DNA of 64,000 nt from Wylensekiella montiformis (GCF_009697385.1 NZ_VUNL01000003.1:186001-250000); one strand, 5' to 3'. Counted from the stretch's first letter, positions 18,780-27,489 are shown. Notes: generated by a model not told the origin, from the letters alone. A program made the numbers and translations.

Positions 18780-18923
18780 CCAAAAAACACAAATTTATGT
18801 AAAAATGTTCACTTCCAAAAAACAGAACAGAGAAAATATGTTACATATTCTGCTTGTATTTCGCGTTTTTTCACACAAAATGATAAAGATATAATGTCGT
18901 TTTATACCTCCTCTTAAAATAGC

Positions 18924-18952
18924 TGGACAACCATGCTATTCTATGATAGATT
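18924..18952 (+). promoter_or_regulatory. Likely promoter of uraA
   Basis: TGGACA (18924-18929), a 17-base spacer and TAGATT (18947-18952). The 18671-19017 gap holds only the divergent lysC and uraA promoters and AT-rich DNA between them; no PyrR-type attenuator was recognised. Confidence 0.5.
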
Positions 18953-19017
18953 TTATCTGAAGTTTCGTACTTTGTTCTTTATATAAGCGTTTACCTGACT
19001 GGAAAGGAGTATTTATC

Positions 19018-20265
19018 TTGCAAAAACGACCGATCGGCGTCAGCGAAAAACTTCCCCTGACCGAAACCATCCCGTTGTCATTGCAACATCTGTTTGCCAT
19101 GTTTGGATCCACCGTTCTCGTTCCCATTCTCTTCAAAATTGATCCGGCAACCGTATTGCTGTTCAATGGAATCGGCACCATTCTTTACCTTATTTTATGC
19201 AAAGGAAAGATTCCTGCCTATCTGGGGTCCAGCTTTGCCTTTCTTTCCCCCGTCTTTCTCGTTCTCGGGCAATACAGTTACGAAGCGGCACTTGGCGGGT
19301 TCATCGTCGTCGGTGCCGTATTTTGTCTGATTGGCTTATTGATCCGAGCCATAGGAACCAGTTGGATCGATATCGTTTTCCCGCCGGCAGCGATGGGCGC
19401 AATCGTAGCCGTTATCGGGTTGGAACTCATGCCGACGGCAGCTGGTATGGCCGGGCTGACTGCTGAGCACCCCGGAGACAGTACAACCATTTTCGTCTCC
19501 CTCACTACACTGGCTATCACTGTGTTCGCCTCGGTCGCCTTTCGCGGTTTTCTTTCGATCATCCCGGTTCTTCTCGGCGTTATCGGCGGATACATCCTCG
19601 CAGCCTGCTGCGGCATCGTAGACAAAAACTTGATCGAACAGGCCCCCTGGTTTGCTCTGCCAACCTTCTATACCCCGGTATTCAATCCGGACGCCATCCT
19701 CATTATCCTGCCGGCCGCTCTGGTCGTCATTGCCGAACATATCGGCCATCTAATAGTAACCGGCAACATCGTCGGCAAAGATCTGACCAGAGATCCGGGA
19801 TTGGACCGTTCTATTTTCGGCAATGGCCTGTCGACCATTCTTTCGGGCTTTTTCGGCTCCACGCCAAATACAACGTATGGGGAAAATATCGGCGTTCTGG
19901 CCATCACCAAAGTATTCTCGGTTCGGGTAATCGGCGGAGCCGCTGTCTTCGCCATTTTTCTTTCCTGCTTCGGAAAACTGGCAGCTGTGATCCAGAGCAT
20001 CCCCACTCCCGTAATGGGCGGCGTTTCTCTGCTGCTATTCGGCGTAATTGCCGCCTCAGGAATCCGTGTTTTGGTAGAAAGCCACATCGACTACAACAAT
20101 CCAGTCAATCTCATGCTGACTGCCATCGTCCTGGGATTGGGCGTTTCCACTGCCGGTATCACCATCGGCACCGTAACGTTGCGGGGAATGTCCCTGGCCA
20201 CCGTCACAGCCATCCTGCTGTCCGTATCGTTTCGCCTGATCGCCAGAATACGCAATCCCAAATGA
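19018..20265 (+). CDS. uraA: Uracil (uracil-xanthine) permease
   Basis: A 415-residue NCS2-family membrane transporter with about 14 hydrophobic segments. SLQHLFAMFGSTVLVPIL opens the protein, and GNGLSTILSGFFGSTPNTTYGENIGV is the conserved NCS2 motif with the substrate-binding residues. It imports uracil with protons. The start is TTG 19018 with AAGGAG 9 bases upstream. The stop codon overlaps an ATG of the following RluA-type gene, so the two are probably co-transcribed. Confidence 0.93.
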   Translation: MQKRPIGVSEKLPLTETIPLSLQHLFAMFGSTVLVPILFKIDPATVLLFNGIGTILYLILCKGKIPAYLGSSFAFLSPVFLVLGQYSYEAALGGFIVVGAVFCLIGLLIRAIGTSWIDIVFPPAAMGAIVAVIGLELMPTAAGMAGLTAEHPGDSTTIFVSLTTLAITVFASVAFRGFLSIIPVLLGVIGGYILAACCGIVDKNLIEQAPWFALPTFYTPVFNPDAILIILPAALVVIAEHIGHLIVTGNIVGKDLTRDPGLDRSIFGNGLSTILSGFFGSTPNTTYGENIGVLAITKVFSVRVIGGAAVFAIFLSCFGKLAAVIQSIPTPVMGGVSLLLFGVIAASGIRVLVESHIDYNNPVNLMLTAIVLGLGVSTAGITIGTVTLRGMSLATVTAILLSVSFRLIARIRNPK

Positions 20266-20282
20266 AAGGAGCCTCCTGCAAA

Positions 20283-21161
20283 ATGACCAGCATAACCGTA
20301 ACCATTGCGGAATCACTTTCCCCCATGCCGGCCAAGACCTTTCTGATCCGACATTGTGGTCTTTCTCATACGTTATGGAAACGCATCAAACACTCAGGCA
20401 CCTTTCGTCTGAACGGCCAGCCAGTTAACGCCGCTCAAACCCTCGTACACAATGGAGACCGCCTTTCTTATCATATATTGCGTCCTTGTTCGGTACAGCC
20501 GGAAGCTCTTCCGCTCGATATTCGTTTTGAAGACCAATGGATGCTCATCGTCAACAAGCCCGCCGGCCAGCTCGTCCACCCGACCACGAAAGAATCCCAT
20601 GGAACGCTGGGAAACGCCGTTCTCTTTCATTATCTCCAGCAGGGAAATGCGCACGCTTATCATCCGGTTCACCGTCTTGACCGCGCAACATCCGGACTGA
20701 TTCTCATCGCCAAAGAACCGCAAATTCAATATCAGCTGTCACGAAACGGCATCAAGCGATTTCAGCGCGAGTACCTGGCATTGGTCACCGGCTGTCCCGA
20801 TCCCCCATCCGGCCTCATTGACGCTCCGATTGCCCGCGATTTGCCCAGCATCATCAAACGCAAAACCGATCCGGACGGGAAACCGGCGCGCACTCATTAT
20901 CGCGTGGAAAAAAGCAACGGCCGCTGTTCCCTGGTCCATCTCACACTGGAAACCGGACGCACCCATCAGATTCGCGTCCATATGGCTTCGATTGGTCATC
21001 CTCTTCTAGGCGATACACTCTACGGTTGTCCATCATCCTGCATCAGCCGGCAGGCACTTCACGCCTGTCAACTGACTCTTCGTCACCCGATAACAGGCAA
21101 AACGATCGTCGTACAGGCTCCGATGCCATCGGATATGAGCCGGATTGTGTCGGATTTATAA
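20283..21161 (+). CDS. RluA-family 23S/tRNA pseudouridine synthase
   Basis: A 293-residue protein with an N-terminal S4-like part (LSHTLWKRIKHSGTFRLNGQPV) and the RluA catalytic motif HRLDRATSGLILIAK, in which the Asp is catalytic. TGRTHQIRVHMASIGHPLLGD is the second signature. It isomerises uridine in rRNA or tRNA; the exact site cannot be read from sequence. ATG 20283 has GGAG 11 bases upstream; ATG 20262 overlapping uraA is possible but lacks a ribosome site. Confidence 0.9.
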   Translation: MTSITVTIAESLSPMPAKTFLIRHCGLSHTLWKRIKHSGTFRLNGQPVNAAQTLVHNGDRLSYHILRPCSVQPEALPLDIRFEDQWMLIVNKPAGQLVHPTTKESHGTLGNAVLFHYLQQGNAHAYHPVHRLDRATSGLILIAKEPQIQYQLSRNGIKRFQREYLALVTGCPDPPSGLIDAPIARDLPSIIKRKTDPDGKPARTHYRVEKSNGRCSLVHLTLETGRTHQIRVHMASIGHPLLGDTLYGCPSSCISRQALHACQLTLRHPITGKTIVVQAPMPSDMSRIVSDL

Positions 21162-21253
21162 ATCAGAGTAAAAGATTCGTATTATTTTGTATCAGGTTTG
21201 AAGAATTTTCAAAAATTTTCATGGCGGCTATACAACCTGTTACATTTCTATGA

Positions 21254-21259
21254 TATAAT
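21254..21259 (+). promoter_or_regulatory. Extended -10 promoter of fba
   Basis: TGATATAAT at 21251-21259 combines an extended TGN with a consensus TATAAT. No good -35 is seen 17 bases upstream (TACAAC), which fits an extended -10 promoter. Confidence 0.6.
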
Positions 21260-21312
21260 ATTCACAGTTCAAGTTCATTGTTTGGACATAATTCATTAGG
21301 GGGTAATGAAAC

Positions 21313-22311
21313 ATGCCATTAGTTGGAACGAAAGAAATGTTTAAGAAAGCATACGAGGGTGGTTATGCCATCGGTGCTTTCAACGTCAACAACATGGAAA
21401 TCGTACAGGGTATTACCGAAGCAGCTGCTGAGCTGAATTCTCCGGTTATCCTGCAGGCTTCCGCCGGCGCTCGCAAATATGCCAAGGGTCCGTATCTCCG
21501 CCACCTTGTCGAGGCTGCTTTGGAAGTCAACGATATTCCTATTGCTCTGCATCTCGACCATGGTCCGGATTTCGAGACCTGCAAAGCATGTATTGACGAT
21601 GGATTCACTTCCGTCATGTTCGATGGCTCTAAATATGACTTCAAGGAAAACATCAAACGCACGCAGGAAGTCGTAGCCTATGCCCATGAGCACGGTGTCG
21701 TCGTCGAAGCTGAGCTCGGCAAACTGGCCGGCATTGAGGACGATGTCAAAGTTGCTGCACATGAAGCTGCATACACGCAGCCGGAAGAAGTCGAAGAATT
21801 CGTCAGCGAGACCGGCGTAGATTCTCTTGCGATTGCAATTGGTACGTCCCATGGCGCATTCAAATTCAAACCGGAACAGTGCACGCGGAATGCAGATGGC
21901 GTTCTCGTACCGCCTGAGCTCCGTTTCGACATCCTCGCCGAGATCGAAAAGAAGATTCCGGAATTCCCGATCGTTCTTCACGGCGCTTCTTCCGTCATTC
22001 CGAAATATGTAAAAATCATTAACGCCAATGGCGGCAAACTCGATGATGCCGTAGGCATTCCGGAAGATCAGCTCCGCAAAGCTGCAAAATCCGCAGTCTG
22101 CAAGATCAACATCGATTCGGACCTTCGTCTTGCTATGACGGCTGGTATTCGCGAGCATTTTGTTGCTCATCCGGAACATTTTGACCCGCGTCAGTATGTC
22201 GCAGATGGTCGTTCCTATATCAAAGAACTCGTAGAACACAAAATCAAAGACGTTCTCGGTTCGGATGGCCGTGCTGACGAGATTCTTGCTCTCGTCAACG
22301 CCAATAAATAA
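21313..22311 (+). CDS. fba: Class II fructose-1,6-bisphosphate aldolase
   Basis: A 332-residue zinc aldolase. IALHLDHGPDFE carries the catalytic Asp and a zinc His, AIGTSHGAFKF and VLHGASSV supply further zinc and phosphate ligands, and NIDSDLRLAMTAGIREH the substrate loop. It splits fructose bisphosphate in glycolysis and forms it in gluconeogenesis. AGGGGG precedes the ATG. Codon use looks like that of a highly expressed gene. It is monocistronic, with a strong terminator, and marks the last core gene before the accessory island. Confidence 0.95.
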   Translation: MPLVGTKEMFKKAYEGGYAIGAFNVNNMEIVQGITEAAAELNSPVILQASAGARKYAKGPYLRHLVEAALEVNDIPIALHLDHGPDFETCKACIDDGFTSVMFDGSKYDFKENIKRTQEVVAYAHEHGVVVEAELGKLAGIEDDVKVAAHEAAYTQPEEVEEFVSETGVDSLAIAIGTSHGAFKFKPEQCTRNADGVLVPPELRFDILAEIEKKIPEFPIVLHGASSVIPKYVKIINANGGKLDDAVGIPEDQLRKAAKSAVCKINIDSDLRLAMTAGIREHFVAHPEHFDPRQYVADGRSYIKELVEHKIKDVLGSDGRADEILALVNANK

Positions 22312-22331
22312 GCATTTCAGATACCGACACC

Positions 22332-22378
22332 AAAGAGCGGTGTTCCTGCTGATCCAATCAACAGGAACACCGCTCTTT
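22332..22378 (+). terminator. Terminator of fba
   Basis: Perfect 17-bp arms (22332-22348 and 22362-22378), GC-rich at the core and ending in CTCTTTTA. Confidence 0.9.
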
Positions 22379-22380
22379 TA

Positions 22381-22618
22381 GTACACAGATAAACGGCCCC
22401 CCCACAGCTGTATGATTCATTCTTCGATTTTCATCAAGCTTCTCTTGATTTTCTCTTACCAAAGCCTCTTTCGAATGGATGATAGTGTAAAATCATTTGT
22501 GTAAACTCAAAAGTGAGTATAGAAAAAGTGTTCGACGTATTCGGATTGCTCGGTGTATCCAGAGTGGTTTTGGGATACTCTCGGGGAACGACGCTACAGT
22601 TACTCCGTTACCCCACAA
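22381..22618. other. Intergenic stretch, possible insertion-element scar
   Basis: No ORF or RNA gene recognised. The text GTGTAAAATCATTTGTGTAA (from about 22490) looks like the paired GTGTAAA elements often found at the ends of IS256-family insertion sequences, but no transposase or inverted partner is present here. It lies exactly at the junction between the core block and the accessory island. A scar is plausible but unproved. Confidence 0.25.
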
Positions 22619-23266
22619 CTACTGCTTAGGGGTTAACATACTAAATTCCTGCCCTATCCGATAAGCATTCTCCAGATCCTTAGGAAAATTCTTTTCGTGC
22701 GCTAATTTCTTTTTACTTTCATCGAAACTTGCCATATTGAACTTCGAATAATCCGACACTTGCAAAGTATCATAGCAAGGATACAGGATTACCTTACCAC
22801 CCAGTATTTCCAATTCTTTGGCATACTTCTCAAATTTTGTTTTATATAGACGGTCATAGAACTCTTTGGTAGCGTTCATGCTGACAAACATACCAACATT
22901 TATTTTTCCTGTAAAATAATTGCTATAATCGTCATAAGACAGCGAACAAAAATGCAGGCGCTCTATCAATTCAAAATATCGGCTCGTCGGTCTTCCCAGA
23001 TAAATCGCTGTACCGATCAGCAGAACATCCGCGCGAAATATTTTATCAATAATTGGTGATAAGTCATCTTTCCAATAGCAGTGACATCTTTCTACACCTT
23101 TTCTCTTGCAGAGCATGCAGCCCCTGCATCCGGTAAAAGTCAGATCGTATAAATCGATATACTCAACTTCTGCTCCTGCATCTCTTGCTCCATCCGCTGC
23201 TGATTTGAGTAATTGAGCAGTATTTCTGGCTTTTCTCGGGCTTGCGTTTAATACAATAGTTTTCAT
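22619..23266 (-). CDS. Flavodoxin-family NAD(P)H-dependent oxidoreductase
   Basis: A 215-residue flavodoxin-like fold (NADPH-dependent FMN reductase type): LNASPRKARNTAQLL near the N-terminus is the FMN phosphate loop. CRGCMLCKRKG (about residues 48-58) is a Cys-rich insertion seen in the iron-sulfur flavoprotein-like subgroup; here spacing is C-X2-C-X2-C, followed by further Cys and His (ERCHCYW). GTAIYLGRPTSR fits the flavin-binding loop. The start ATG 23266 has AAGGAG upstream. Probable role: reduction of quinones, nitro- or azo-compounds; the substrate is unknown. It lies at the left end of the accessory island. Confidence 0.8.
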   Translation of the reverse strand: MKTIVLNASPRKARNTAQLLKSAADGARDAGAEVEYIDLYDLTFTGCRGCMLCKRKGVERCHCYWKDDLSPIIDKIFRADVLLIGTAIYLGRPTSRYFELIERLHFCSLSYDDYSNYFTGKINVGMFVSMNATKEFYDRLYKTKFEKYAKELEILGGKVILYPCYDTLQVSDYSKFNMASFDESKKKLAHEKNFPKDLENAYRIGQEFSMLTPKQ

Positions 23267-23341
23267 ACCTGACTCCTTTCATAGCCTAGTAACAATTACA
23301 TAAAAGTAAATAAATTATTTTCTCGAAATGACCCCATCATA

Positions 23342-23357
23342 ATTGTAGGTTTACAAT
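23342..23357. promoter_or_regulatory. Dyad ATTGTA-N4-TACAAT
   Basis: Perfect 6-bp arms around GGTT lie about 75 bases upstream of the oxidoreductase start, in a region that should hold its promoter. The size and symmetry fit a dimeric HTH repressor site; no regulator gene is adjacent. Confidence 0.4.
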
Positions 23358-23453
23358 AGATGTGAGACTGGAGGGATATACAAAAGCGACCGAATCCCGT
23401 AGAATATTGGTTGCAGCAAACTTCTACAAAAGGAGACCTGATCGCCATGTCTA

Positions 23454-23693
23454 TCATACCACATCAGAAGCGTTATTTGCCACATGAGTCCGAGAACGCC
23501 ACGTCACAATGGCAAGGTGGAGCGCAGCCACAGGAAGGATCAAGAGCGTTTTTACAATCATCTGCGCTTCTGCTATGGCGTACACGGCAGATGCTGGTTG
23601 AATCGGCTTACGCATAACCGTTCGCAGGCGGCCAAAGAAGACGATTCTATAGCATCCCCTAAGCCCGCCTTCAGCGCATTCTTCTTGACATGA
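23454..23693 (+). pseudogene. C-terminal remnant of a DDE (IS481-like) transposase
   Basis: Around 23460-23570 the plus-strand frame reads SPRTPRHNGKVERSHRKDQ and continues ERFYNHLRF. This is the conserved DDE-integrase segment containing the last catalytic Glu (KVERS). Nothing of the N-terminal helix-turn-helix or the first two Asp motifs is present upstream, and the downstream reading decays into unrelated sequence before a stop. It is therefore a fragment. It marks past insertion-sequence activity in the island. IS481 is the best family guess; related integrase-core families are possible. Confidence 0.7.
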
Positions 23694-23779
23694 TCCTTTA
23701 TAATGAGGATATCCGTCCGTGATACACGAGAGATTTCTCCTGTACACGGGAGTTTCTCGCAACAGAAAGGAAGTTTGCT

Positions 23780-25081
23780 ATGAAACCTTTGCTCTTCTCC
23801 GCTGCTGCATTGGCAGCGGCCTGTTTTCTCCTACCCGGAGCGCGATGCTTGGCTGCCTCTCCGCAGATCACGGGTGCAGAGGCCGTGGCAGAGGGCGCAG
23901 GCGACGGCGAACACGTGAGCCGCGTCGTCCTCTCCTACGATGCGCCCATCGATGCCGCATCCGTGACGCCCGACGACTATGAGGTCACAGGCCGAACGAT
24001 CACGCGCGCCTATCCCGTAGAGGGACAAGATCCCGCCTCCGCTGCGCCTAAAACCGGTTCCTATGTCGTACTCGAGCTCGCACCGCTCCCACTCGTTGAC
24101 TCCTCCGTCGATACGCACCCAGAGGACGGACCTATCGCGCAGCGAAACGCCATGGGACATATGGGGCCAACGCTCGGCAGTCACGGAAATCCGCAGCCGC
24201 TCCCCGTCATGGAGGCACAGGTGGCGCAGGTAGGCTTGGTCAAGACGACAGCAGGACTGCTCTGCGCGCCCTCCGCATCGCAAAAAACGACGAGCGTGCG
24301 CGAACTCGTCGTCGAGGATTTCCAGCAGGCAATATTCCAGGATCCCGCGCAGGGCGGCGCGGCACTCGCCTACAACCTTTACATTCCAAAGAACTATAAC
24401 CCGGAAAAGCGCTATCCGCTCGTCCTCTTTATGCACGATGCCGGTGCCGTCTCGTCCGATGTCAAAACGACCCTCGTCCAAGGACTCGGCGCGATCACGT
24501 TCGCCTCGCCACCAGAGTGGCAGGCAGAGCATCCCTGCTTCGTCCTCGCCCCGCAGTACGATACCATCATCGTCAACGATCTCTACCAGCACGGACCAGA
24601 GCTGGAGCGCACGATGCACCTCGTAAAAGCGCTCACCCAGCAGTACGCCATCGATACGGATCGCATCTACAACACGGGCCAGTCCATGGGCGGCATGACC
24701 TCCATCGAAATGGATACCGCCTATCCGGACGTATTTGCCGGCTCGTACCTCGTCGCCTGCAAATGGGCTGAGTCCTCTGCCTCGGCGCTCGCGCGTCAGC
24801 ATCTTTGGATCGTCTCATCGGAGGGCGACGCCGGTGCCATGCCGAGCATGCGCGCCATTCTCAAGGACATCGAGGCGAGCGGCGTCACCGTCCGCCGCCA
24901 GACCATCAGCGCAGACCGCCCGGAAGCCGATATCAATCGGGATGCCGCCTCTCTCATCACACCGACTTGCAGCATTTACCAGACCATCTACGAGGGCGGC
25001 AGCCACCGCTCCACCTGGCAGCACGCCTACCGCATGACGCCGGCGCTCGCATGGCTGTTCACACAAAAACGTACGCACTGA
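23780..25081 (+). CDS. Secreted alpha/beta hydrolase (esterase-like)
   Basis: A 433-residue protein with a clear signal peptide (MKPLLFSAAALAAACFLLPG, then an Ala-rich cleavage region). Residues 30-95 look like an Ig-like or bacterial surface domain. The hydrolase follows: YNLYIPKNYNPEKRYPLVLFMHDAG, the nucleophile elbow GQSMGG (Ser near 301) and a late His in GGSHRSTWQHAY. This matches the PHB-depolymerase/feruloyl esterase-like group. AAGGAAG precedes the ATG. Its DNA is visibly more GC-rich, with C/G third positions, than the neighbours, so acquisition from a GC-richer relative (Selenomonas-like) is likely. Substrate unknown. Confidence 0.82.
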   Translation: MKPLLFSAAALAAACFLLPGARCLAASPQITGAEAVAEGAGDGEHVSRVVLSYDAPIDAASVTPDDYEVTGRTITRAYPVEGQDPASAAPKTGSYVVLELAPLPLVDSSVDTHPEDGPIAQRNAMGHMGPTLGSHGNPQPLPVMEAQVAQVGLVKTTAGLLCAPSASQKTTSVRELVVEDFQQAIFQDPAQGGAALAYNLYIPKNYNPEKRYPLVLFMHDAGAVSSDVKTTLVQGLGAITFASPPEWQAEHPCFVLAPQYDTIIVNDLYQHGPELERTMHLVKALTQQYAIDTDRIYNTGQSMGGMTSIEMDTAYPDVFAGSYLVACKWAESSASALARQHLWIVSSEGDAGAMPSMRAILKDIEASGVTVRRQTISADRPEADINRDAASLITPTCSIYQTIYEGGSHRSTWQHAYRMTPALAWLFTQKRTH

Positions 25082-25301
25082 ATCCCGTTTCTGCCAAAAG
25101 ATCGCCGATATCCGATGACTGGCATATCCACCCGCATCGAAACAACCACACCGCGAAGGTCGGAATGTCCGGGAGTTGTACAAGCCCCACCCATCTCCCT
25201 CGCTTTGCCGATAGATTCATCTGGCGAAGTTCTGCGTGTGTAAATAAAGGTTTCACGATAGCGCCTCCAGTCGATAAAAAGGCTGTTTCCAACCGATTCA
25301 T
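25059..25301 (-). CDS. Questionable small ORF between esterase and YjbR-VOC genes
   Basis: An 80-codon frame from ATG 25301 with GGGAGAG about 8 bases upstream, antisense to the last 23 bases of the esterase gene. It has no recognised domain. The stretch 25082-25394 holds no other candidate. The start context is good, but the product does not resemble any family I know, so this may be chance. Confidence 0.22.
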   Translation of the reverse strand: MNRLETAFLSTGGAIVKPLFTHAELRQMNLSAKRGRWVGLVQLPDIPTFAVWLFRCGWICQSSDIGDLLAETGFSAYVFV

Positions 25302-25361
25302 GCTGAAACTCTCCCGGCGGTGGTCTTGCCATAAACTCCCCCTAGCCTTCTCAACCATACG

Positions 25362-25396
25362 AAAAAACGTCCAGTCAAAAAGATTGGACGTTTTTT
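25362..25396. terminator. Bidirectional terminator
   Basis: AAAAAACGTCCA (25362-25373) pairs with TGGACGTTTTTT (25385-25396). It covers the stop codon of the YjbR-VOC gene and serves the convergent side too. Confidence 0.8.
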
Positions 25397-26162
25397 ATTT
25401 CTTCTTTCTGCCGTATTCTGCCAGTTCAATCAGGTTTCCATCCGGATCTCTGAGATATAGGCTTTTCATGGGACCGAGCGCACCATGCCTGTCTACGATC
25501 CCTTCGATAATCTCGATTCCTTTGGACGCTATCTCCTCTTTGACGGATTCGATAGCACCATCAATGATAAAGCACAAATCCTGCGAACCATATTCCGGAT
25601 TTTTCGCGGCCGGTTGAAACTCTCCCTTATACGAATGAAGGTTTATTTTCTGTTGCCCAAAGCGCAACGCGTGCCGTCCCCCAGCACCGACCTCATGTTC
25701 CATCCCCAAAATCCGGGTATAGAAATCCACCGATGTATCGATATTGCGAACCGTTATCGCGATGTGATCCACTCGATCTAGTTTCCATGTTTTCTTGCGG
25801 CGTTTCGACGTGACGATAAAGCTCTCATCTATCAGGCTTTGAATTTCTTTCATGGCAATCGTGCCGTCGAGCAACACCGATATCCAATTTCCACGACTGA
25901 TGTGGTAGCCTTTGAAGTAGCCTTCCTGCCGGATCAGCACATCGGCATAGGTGGGATCTGAAAGTTTCACATTGAGAATGTCCACGCGCTCTTTGCCCTG
26001 AAGCCCCAACTTTTCTCTCGGCACATCCATGATTAATCCGTACCACTTACGGTTGTCGGCATGGCGTAAAACGGCATAATGAGGGAAACGGCGCCATAGA
26101 AATTCCGGCTTCGTCTTGTATGTATCGTGTACATATCGCAAAACATCGTCTCGTAACGTCAT
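25395..26162 (-). CDS. MmcQ/YjbR-VOC (glyoxalase) fusion protein
   Basis: A 255-residue two-domain protein. Residues 1-115 match the MmcQ/YjbR (CyaY-like fold) family: YKTKPEFLWRRFPHYAVLRH, KWYGLIMDVPREKLGL and YHISRGNWISVLLDG. Residues 130-252 are a vicinal oxygen chelate domain: DRVDHIAITVRNIDTSVDFY, GGRHALRFGQQKINLH and DPDGNLIELAEYG. Single VOC domains bind metal and act in isomerisation, lyase or resistance reactions. The YjbR part is usually a separate protein with unknown or DNA/ligand-binding roles. The two domains are in one frame with a short basic linker (TSKRRKKTWK). No partner gene is adjacent. Confidence 0.85.
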   Translation of the reverse strand: MTLRDDVLRYVHDTYKTKPEFLWRRFPHYAVLRHADNRKWYGLIMDVPREKLGLQGKERVDILNVKLSDPTYADVLIRQEGYFKGYHISRGNWISVLLDGTIAMKEIQSLIDESFIVTSKRRKKTWKLDRVDHIAITVRNIDTSVDFYTRILGMEHEVGAGGRHALRFGQQKINLHSYKGEFQPAAKNPEYGSQDLCFIIDGAIESVKEEIASKGIEIIEGIVDRHGALGPMKSLYLRDPDGNLIELAEYGRKKK

Positions 26163-26389
26163 ATCGCAGCCTACCTTTCATCCTTCTCCTGCCTGCTATC
26201 TCCCGTTCTAGGGTAAAGTTCGCTACAGACCCTCACCATTCCTGCCGGTTGCTTCGTTCCGTCGCTTTTTTCAGCGACATTTTATGCTATCCTGCTCTTT
26301 CGCTCAACAAACCGTCTGACCGTGCAAGAACAACTCTCTTAGCGGTCGCCGGAAGAGCAATGGAAAAAGTGACCGCGAAAGATATCCGC

Positions 26390-26977
26390 TTATCTGTCCC
26401 AGCTTCTCTTTCCTTCCTCTTCGGTAATCCGGCGAATCACCCGACAAGGATTTCCAACGGCCACACTATTGGATGGAATATCCTTTACCACAACACTGCC
26501 GCCTCCTATGACCGCGTTGCTTCCAATCGTGACCCCGGGCATAACCTGCACCCCCGCGCCAATCCATACGTTATCACCGACAACAATCGGATAAGCATAC
26601 TCCAGCCCCTGATTTCGGCGTTCAAAATCAATCGGATGACCGGATGTATGGAAACCGCAAGATGGTGCAAGGAAAACATCGTGGCCAAAGGTCACACCTC
26701 CCGCATCAAGAATAATCAAGCCGTGATTTGCGTAGAAGTTTTCCCCCACCTTAATCCTGTAGCCGTAGTCGCACCAAAAATCCGGTTCAATATGAACATG
26801 CTTTCCTGTTTCTCCGAGAATCGACTTTATGAAGGCATGCCTCTCGTCCACCTTTTCGATTGGCAAGTTATTGTAGGTTTGACAAAGGCTCTTGCATCGA
26901 ATCCTTTCCCTTTCAAGATCTGGATCATAATTGGCATCATACAACTTCTGATGCAGCATTTTATCTTTCTCTGTCAT
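26390..26977 (-). CDS. maa: Sugar O-acetyltransferase (maltose acetyltransferase family)
   Basis: A 195-residue left-handed parallel beta-helix acetyltransferase. The N-terminal cap (MLHQKLYDANYDPDLERER) is that of Maa/LacA; hexapeptide repeats follow, with GLIILDAGGVTFGHDV, the catalytic His in GFHTSGHPID, and GDNVWIGAGVQVMPGVTIGSN. It acetylates a sugar such as maltose or glucose from acetyl-CoA. GGAGG precedes the ATG. About 230 bases between it and the YjbR-VOC gene (26163-26389) hold only short dyads. Confidence 0.9.
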   Translation of the reverse strand: MTEKDKMLHQKLYDANYDPDLERERIRCKSLCQTYNNLPIEKVDERHAFIKSILGETGKHVHIEPDFWCDYGYRIKVGENFYANHGLIILDAGGVTFGHDVFLAPSCGFHTSGHPIDFERRNQGLEYAYPIVVGDNVWIGAGVQVMPGVTIGSNAVIGGGSVVVKDIPSNSVAVGNPCRVIRRITEEEGKRSWDR

Positions 26978-27084
26978 TTTTCATCCTCCTTGCTGGTTAT
27001 TACTAGTATATCCGATTCATGAAAAGTTTTCTGTTAAAAATGTCTTAATTCATAGAACCATGATCGCCGTGGACAATTTCCAAG

Positions 27085-27489
27085 CTATTCCATTCGTTTC
27101 GTTGCGATTCGCACAAGCAGGAGCATGACCGTCATCCTTGTCAGAATACCACCGATAAGTGGGATCACGACAAACCAAAACAGGTAAGCAATTCCATACA
27201 TAGTGAAAGACTTGATCAGCCAGTTTGTCACCCACGTGACCAAAAGCCCTTTCGGGTTCTTCCCAATCTGTTTTATGCTCTGAAAATCCACCTTCATCAT
27301 CATCGGGTATATCATAACCCAAATGAGAACAGCGATAGGAATCGAAATGCCAAAAATCTGAAACATGCCAAGTGTGACGGGAACGATGGGGACAAAATGC
27401 CCAATCAGTACTCCTATCGCCATGCAGAGCAGTACCCATACCGAAAGATACCGCTGAAAGGTATTCATCGCTTTACTCCGATTGTTCAT
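27085..27489 (-). pseudogene. Decayed ACR3 arsenite efflux transporter
   Basis: The frame from ATG 27489 (GGAGG upstream) encodes 134 residues: the first 100 match ACR3 closely (FQRYLSVWVLLCMAIGVLIG, then PIAVLIWVMIYPMMMKVDF and TWVTNWLIKSFTMYGIAYLF). The sequence then jumps to FVVIPLIGGILTR, which in ACR3 lies far downstream, and ends soon after. Family proteins are about 350 residues, so a large internal piece (including the conserved Cys region) and the C-terminus are missing. It cannot work as a pump. It lies directly downstream of arsR. Confidence 0.75.

Noticed and set aside
18671-18800. Lysine riboswitch ahead of lysC
   Set aside because: The promoter lies only about 75 bases before the start, too short for the aptamer, and no conserved core motif is seen.
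17831-18802. 323-codon plus-strand ORF opposite lysC
   Set aside because: It is the antisense shadow of a well-conserved aspartokinase, with no ribosome site and basic, low-quality composition.
21319-22239. 306-codon minus-strand ORF opposite fba
   Set aside because: It is a shadow produced by the strong codon bias of fba; no motif and no start context.
23831-24802. 323-codon minus-strand ORF opposite the esterase gene
   Set aside because: High GC content removes stop codons on the opposite strand. The esterase has a signal peptide, catalytic motif and ribosome site.
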